From positions 1 through 42,577 of the forward strand of contig NZ_JAFLJM010000028.1 of NCBI RefSeq assembly GCF_017745675.1: a DNA stretch of 42,577 nucleotides, written 5' to 3'. A program made the translations under genes and the position numbers. Below, piece by piece: positions 41,201 through 42,577 of the stretch. Position 1 is the first letter of the stretch. Each line of letters opens with the position of its first letter. The stretch is from Alkalihalobacillus sp. BA299 (lineage in GTDB: Bacteria > Bacillota > Bacilli > Bacillales > Bacillaceae_F). The notes beneath the pieces are model-generated. The model saw only the letters and a list, made by a program, of their open reading frames with translations, was not told where the DNA came from and ran no database searches.

Positions 41201-42130
41201 GTGACTTCAAAAGATAATCAGTCTAGCTGTGATAATATTCGAGGCTTTTGTGGTCCTATTGACGAACCATCCGTATCCAAAGAAAACAATTGTGTTAAAA
41301 AACCGTTGGAAATCTATATATTTATTGATCCACTGTGCCCGGAGTGTTGGGCCTTTGAACCAATGTTAAAAAAGCTGCAAGTTGAATACGGAAAATATTT
41401 TAAAATACGATACTTTGTTGCTGGTTCGCTTGAGTATTGGAATAAACCACAGGCAAAAACAGAAGAAACGAAAAAGCTCGAAGAAATTGCGAAAAGTTGG
41501 GAGAAAACCGCTAGTCGGACAGGTATGAGCTGTGATGGTGATCTCTGGTTTGAAGATCCTATCACCTCTCCTTACACAGCTTCAATCGCTATTAAAGCAG
41601 CTGAAATGCAAGGTCAATTTGCGGCAATGAAATTTTTAAGAAGGCTAAGAGAACTACTCTTCTTGGATAAAAAAAATATATCTAAAGAAGACGTATTAAT
41701 TGAATGTGCAAATAAAGCGGGATTAGATGTCGATGAATTCATTCGAGACCTTCATTCAGAAGGAGCAGTGAAAGCCCTACAGTGCGATGTAAAAATGACA
41801 AAGGAACTTTCTGTCGACTACTCCCCTACTTTTGTATTTTTCAATGATAATATCGAGGATGAGGGTTTAAAGGTTACTGGGTTTTATCCTTATGAGATTT
41901 TTGTTGAAATTATTCAACAACTATTAGGATATTCACCTGAACCTTCACCATCGATTACATTGGAAGAATTCTTATCTTGCTATAGTTTTGTTGCAACTAA
42001 AGAGGTAGCTGTCGTCTTTAATATATCTATTCAGGAAGCGGAAAGAAAATTAAAGCGGATGATGTTACAACAACAAGTAGAACGTGTCCCCGTTAAACAT
42101 GGAACTTTTTGGAGATACATTACGAAATAA
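41201..42130 (+). CDS. yjbH: ClpXP adaptor YjbH (DsbA-like), controls Spx
   Basis: 309 residues. A thioredoxin/DsbA-like fold with CxxC in IFIDPLCPECWAFEPMLKKL; the N-terminus carries two more Cys (SSCDNIRGFCG). Helical insert around 130-180 (ASIAIKAAEMQGQFAAMKFL, RRLRELLFLDKKNISKEDVL), then YSPTFVFFND and a C-terminal winged-helix-like end (QEAERKLKRMMLQQQVERVP). In B. subtilis YjbH binds Spx and presents it to ClpXP, linking disulfide stress to gene control. GTG start with GGAAGGGGG upstream. A block of tandem repeats begins directly after the stop. Confidence 0.92.
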   Translation: MTSKDNQSSCDNIRGFCGPIDEPSVSKENNCVKKPLEIYIFIDPLCPECWAFEPMLKKLQVEYGKYFKIRYFVAGSLEYWNKPQAKTEETKKLEEIAKSWEKTASRTGMSCDGDLWFEDPITSPYTASIAIKAAEMQGQFAAMKFLRRLRELLFLDKKNISKEDVLIECANKAGLDVDEFIRDLHSEGAVKALQCDVKMTKELSVDYSPTFVFFNDNIEDEGLKVTGFYPYEIFVEIIQQLLGYSPEPSPSITLEEFLSCYSFVATKEVAVVFNISIQEAERKLKRMMLQQQVERVPVKHGTFWRYITK

Positions 42131-42577
42131 GAAAAGCGGAAGCGCCCGTTTACCGACGTACGGACTGGACTGAGCCGCAGAAGATAAAGGAAACACGTTG
42201 AACGGTAGTGAGTCGATGTTGACTTATCGTACGGCGGAGAGGGAAGTCTCGCTAGTCGGTGGGTGCTGGAGCTAGACAGTGAAAAGCGGAAGGTGTCTGC
42301 TTATCGGCGACAAGCGCTGGAGGACCAGCAATTCGTGTCCTGACTTTTGGACACGTTTGATGGACCGAAGCGACCTCGAGCCGATGACACCTGAAGCTAG
42401 ACAATAGAAAAGCGGAAGCGCCCGTTTACCGACGTACGGACTGGACTGAGCCGCAGAAGATAAAGGAAACACGTTGAACGGTAGTGAGTCGATGTTGACT
42501 TATCGTACGGCGGAGAGGGAAGTCTCGCTAGTCGGTGGGTGCTGGAGCTAGACAGTGAAAAGCGGAAGGTGTCTGCT
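42131..42577. repeat. Tandem A-B-A-B intergenic repeat with paired ends
   Basis: Unit A (42131-42280, 150 bases) and unit B (42281-42406, 126 bases) both begin GAAAAGCGGAAG and end with GCTAGACA. A recurs at 42407-42556 and B restarts at 42557 and is cut by the window edge. All 171 bases from 42407 to the end are identical to those from 42131. In A, AGCGCCC...ACCGAC near the start can pair with GTCGGT...GGGTGCT near the end. In B, GGTGTC...ATCGGC pairs with GCCGATGACACC. Repeats starting AAAAGCGGAAGCGCC are common between genes in Bacillaceae. No protein frame is convincing. Confidence 0.8.

Overview
The window looks like chromosomal DNA of an endospore-forming member of the Bacillaceae. The right-hand third (about 31.2-42.1 kb) carries the fabI, yjbQ, prpE, yjbO, NAD kinase, yjbM, yjbL, yjbK, yjbJ, yjbI, yjbH neighbourhood known from Bacillus subtilis. 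The middle carries relatives of the spore-coat sugar genes ytcABC, cotSA and cotS. DNA is AT-rich, with strong GGAGG-type ribosome binding sites and frequent GTG/TTG starts.

Layout. (1) 1-8.4 kb: an accessory glycosyltransferase island. It holds intact GT2-type and galactosyltransferase-like enzymes, a bacterial GT6 (ABO-like) enzyme, a degenerate ISL3-type transposase, a ruined GT2 gene and a sugar epimerase with one premature stop. (2) 8.7-15.2 kb: a mobile-element graveyard. IS66-type termini at 8893 and 15225 are flanked by a perfect 8-bp direct repeat (CGTTCTCT). Between them lie pieces of a second IS66-type element, a tyrosine-recombinase fragment, a truncated group II intron, a transposase tail, and two intact genes: a STELLO/DUF288-type glycosyltransferase and a CgeB-like glycosyltransferase. 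(3) 15.3-17.2 kb: an IS1182-type element with a frameshifted transposase and no right end. It abuts the N-terminal fragment of a sulfotransferase. (4) 17.6-24.8 kb: UDP-glucose dehydrogenase, an epimerase and a GT4 enzyme (ytcABC-like), followed by an SLC13 permease, APS kinase and ATP sulfurylase. (5) 24.9-30.9 kb: a NERD-domain protein, cotSA/cotS-like genes, an RmlB-like SDR, a DUF1360 protein and a Pro/Trp-rich protein behind a candidate sigma-K promoter. (6) 31.2-42.1 kb: the conserved yjb block. (7) 42.13 kb to the end: a tandem A-B-A-B intergenic repeat.

How the genes may work together. Regions 1-5 read as a surface or spore-coat polysaccharide locus. UDP-glucuronate/galacturonate supply, several glycosyltransferases and CotS-family proteins sit beside a complete sulfate-to-PAPS route (permease, Sat, CysC) that has no PAPS reductase next to it. 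With the sulfotransferase remnant, this suggests a sulfated glycan made now or formerly. That is inference. The seen facts are the gene identities, the order, and the decayed sulfotransferase.

The best leads are the PAPS/coat-glycan pairing, the 6.3-kb IS66-bounded segment with its two palindromic junctions, two intergenic arrays with exact 20- and 21-bp periods, the insulated left end of the IS1182 element, and the paired-stem A/B repeats at the right edge.
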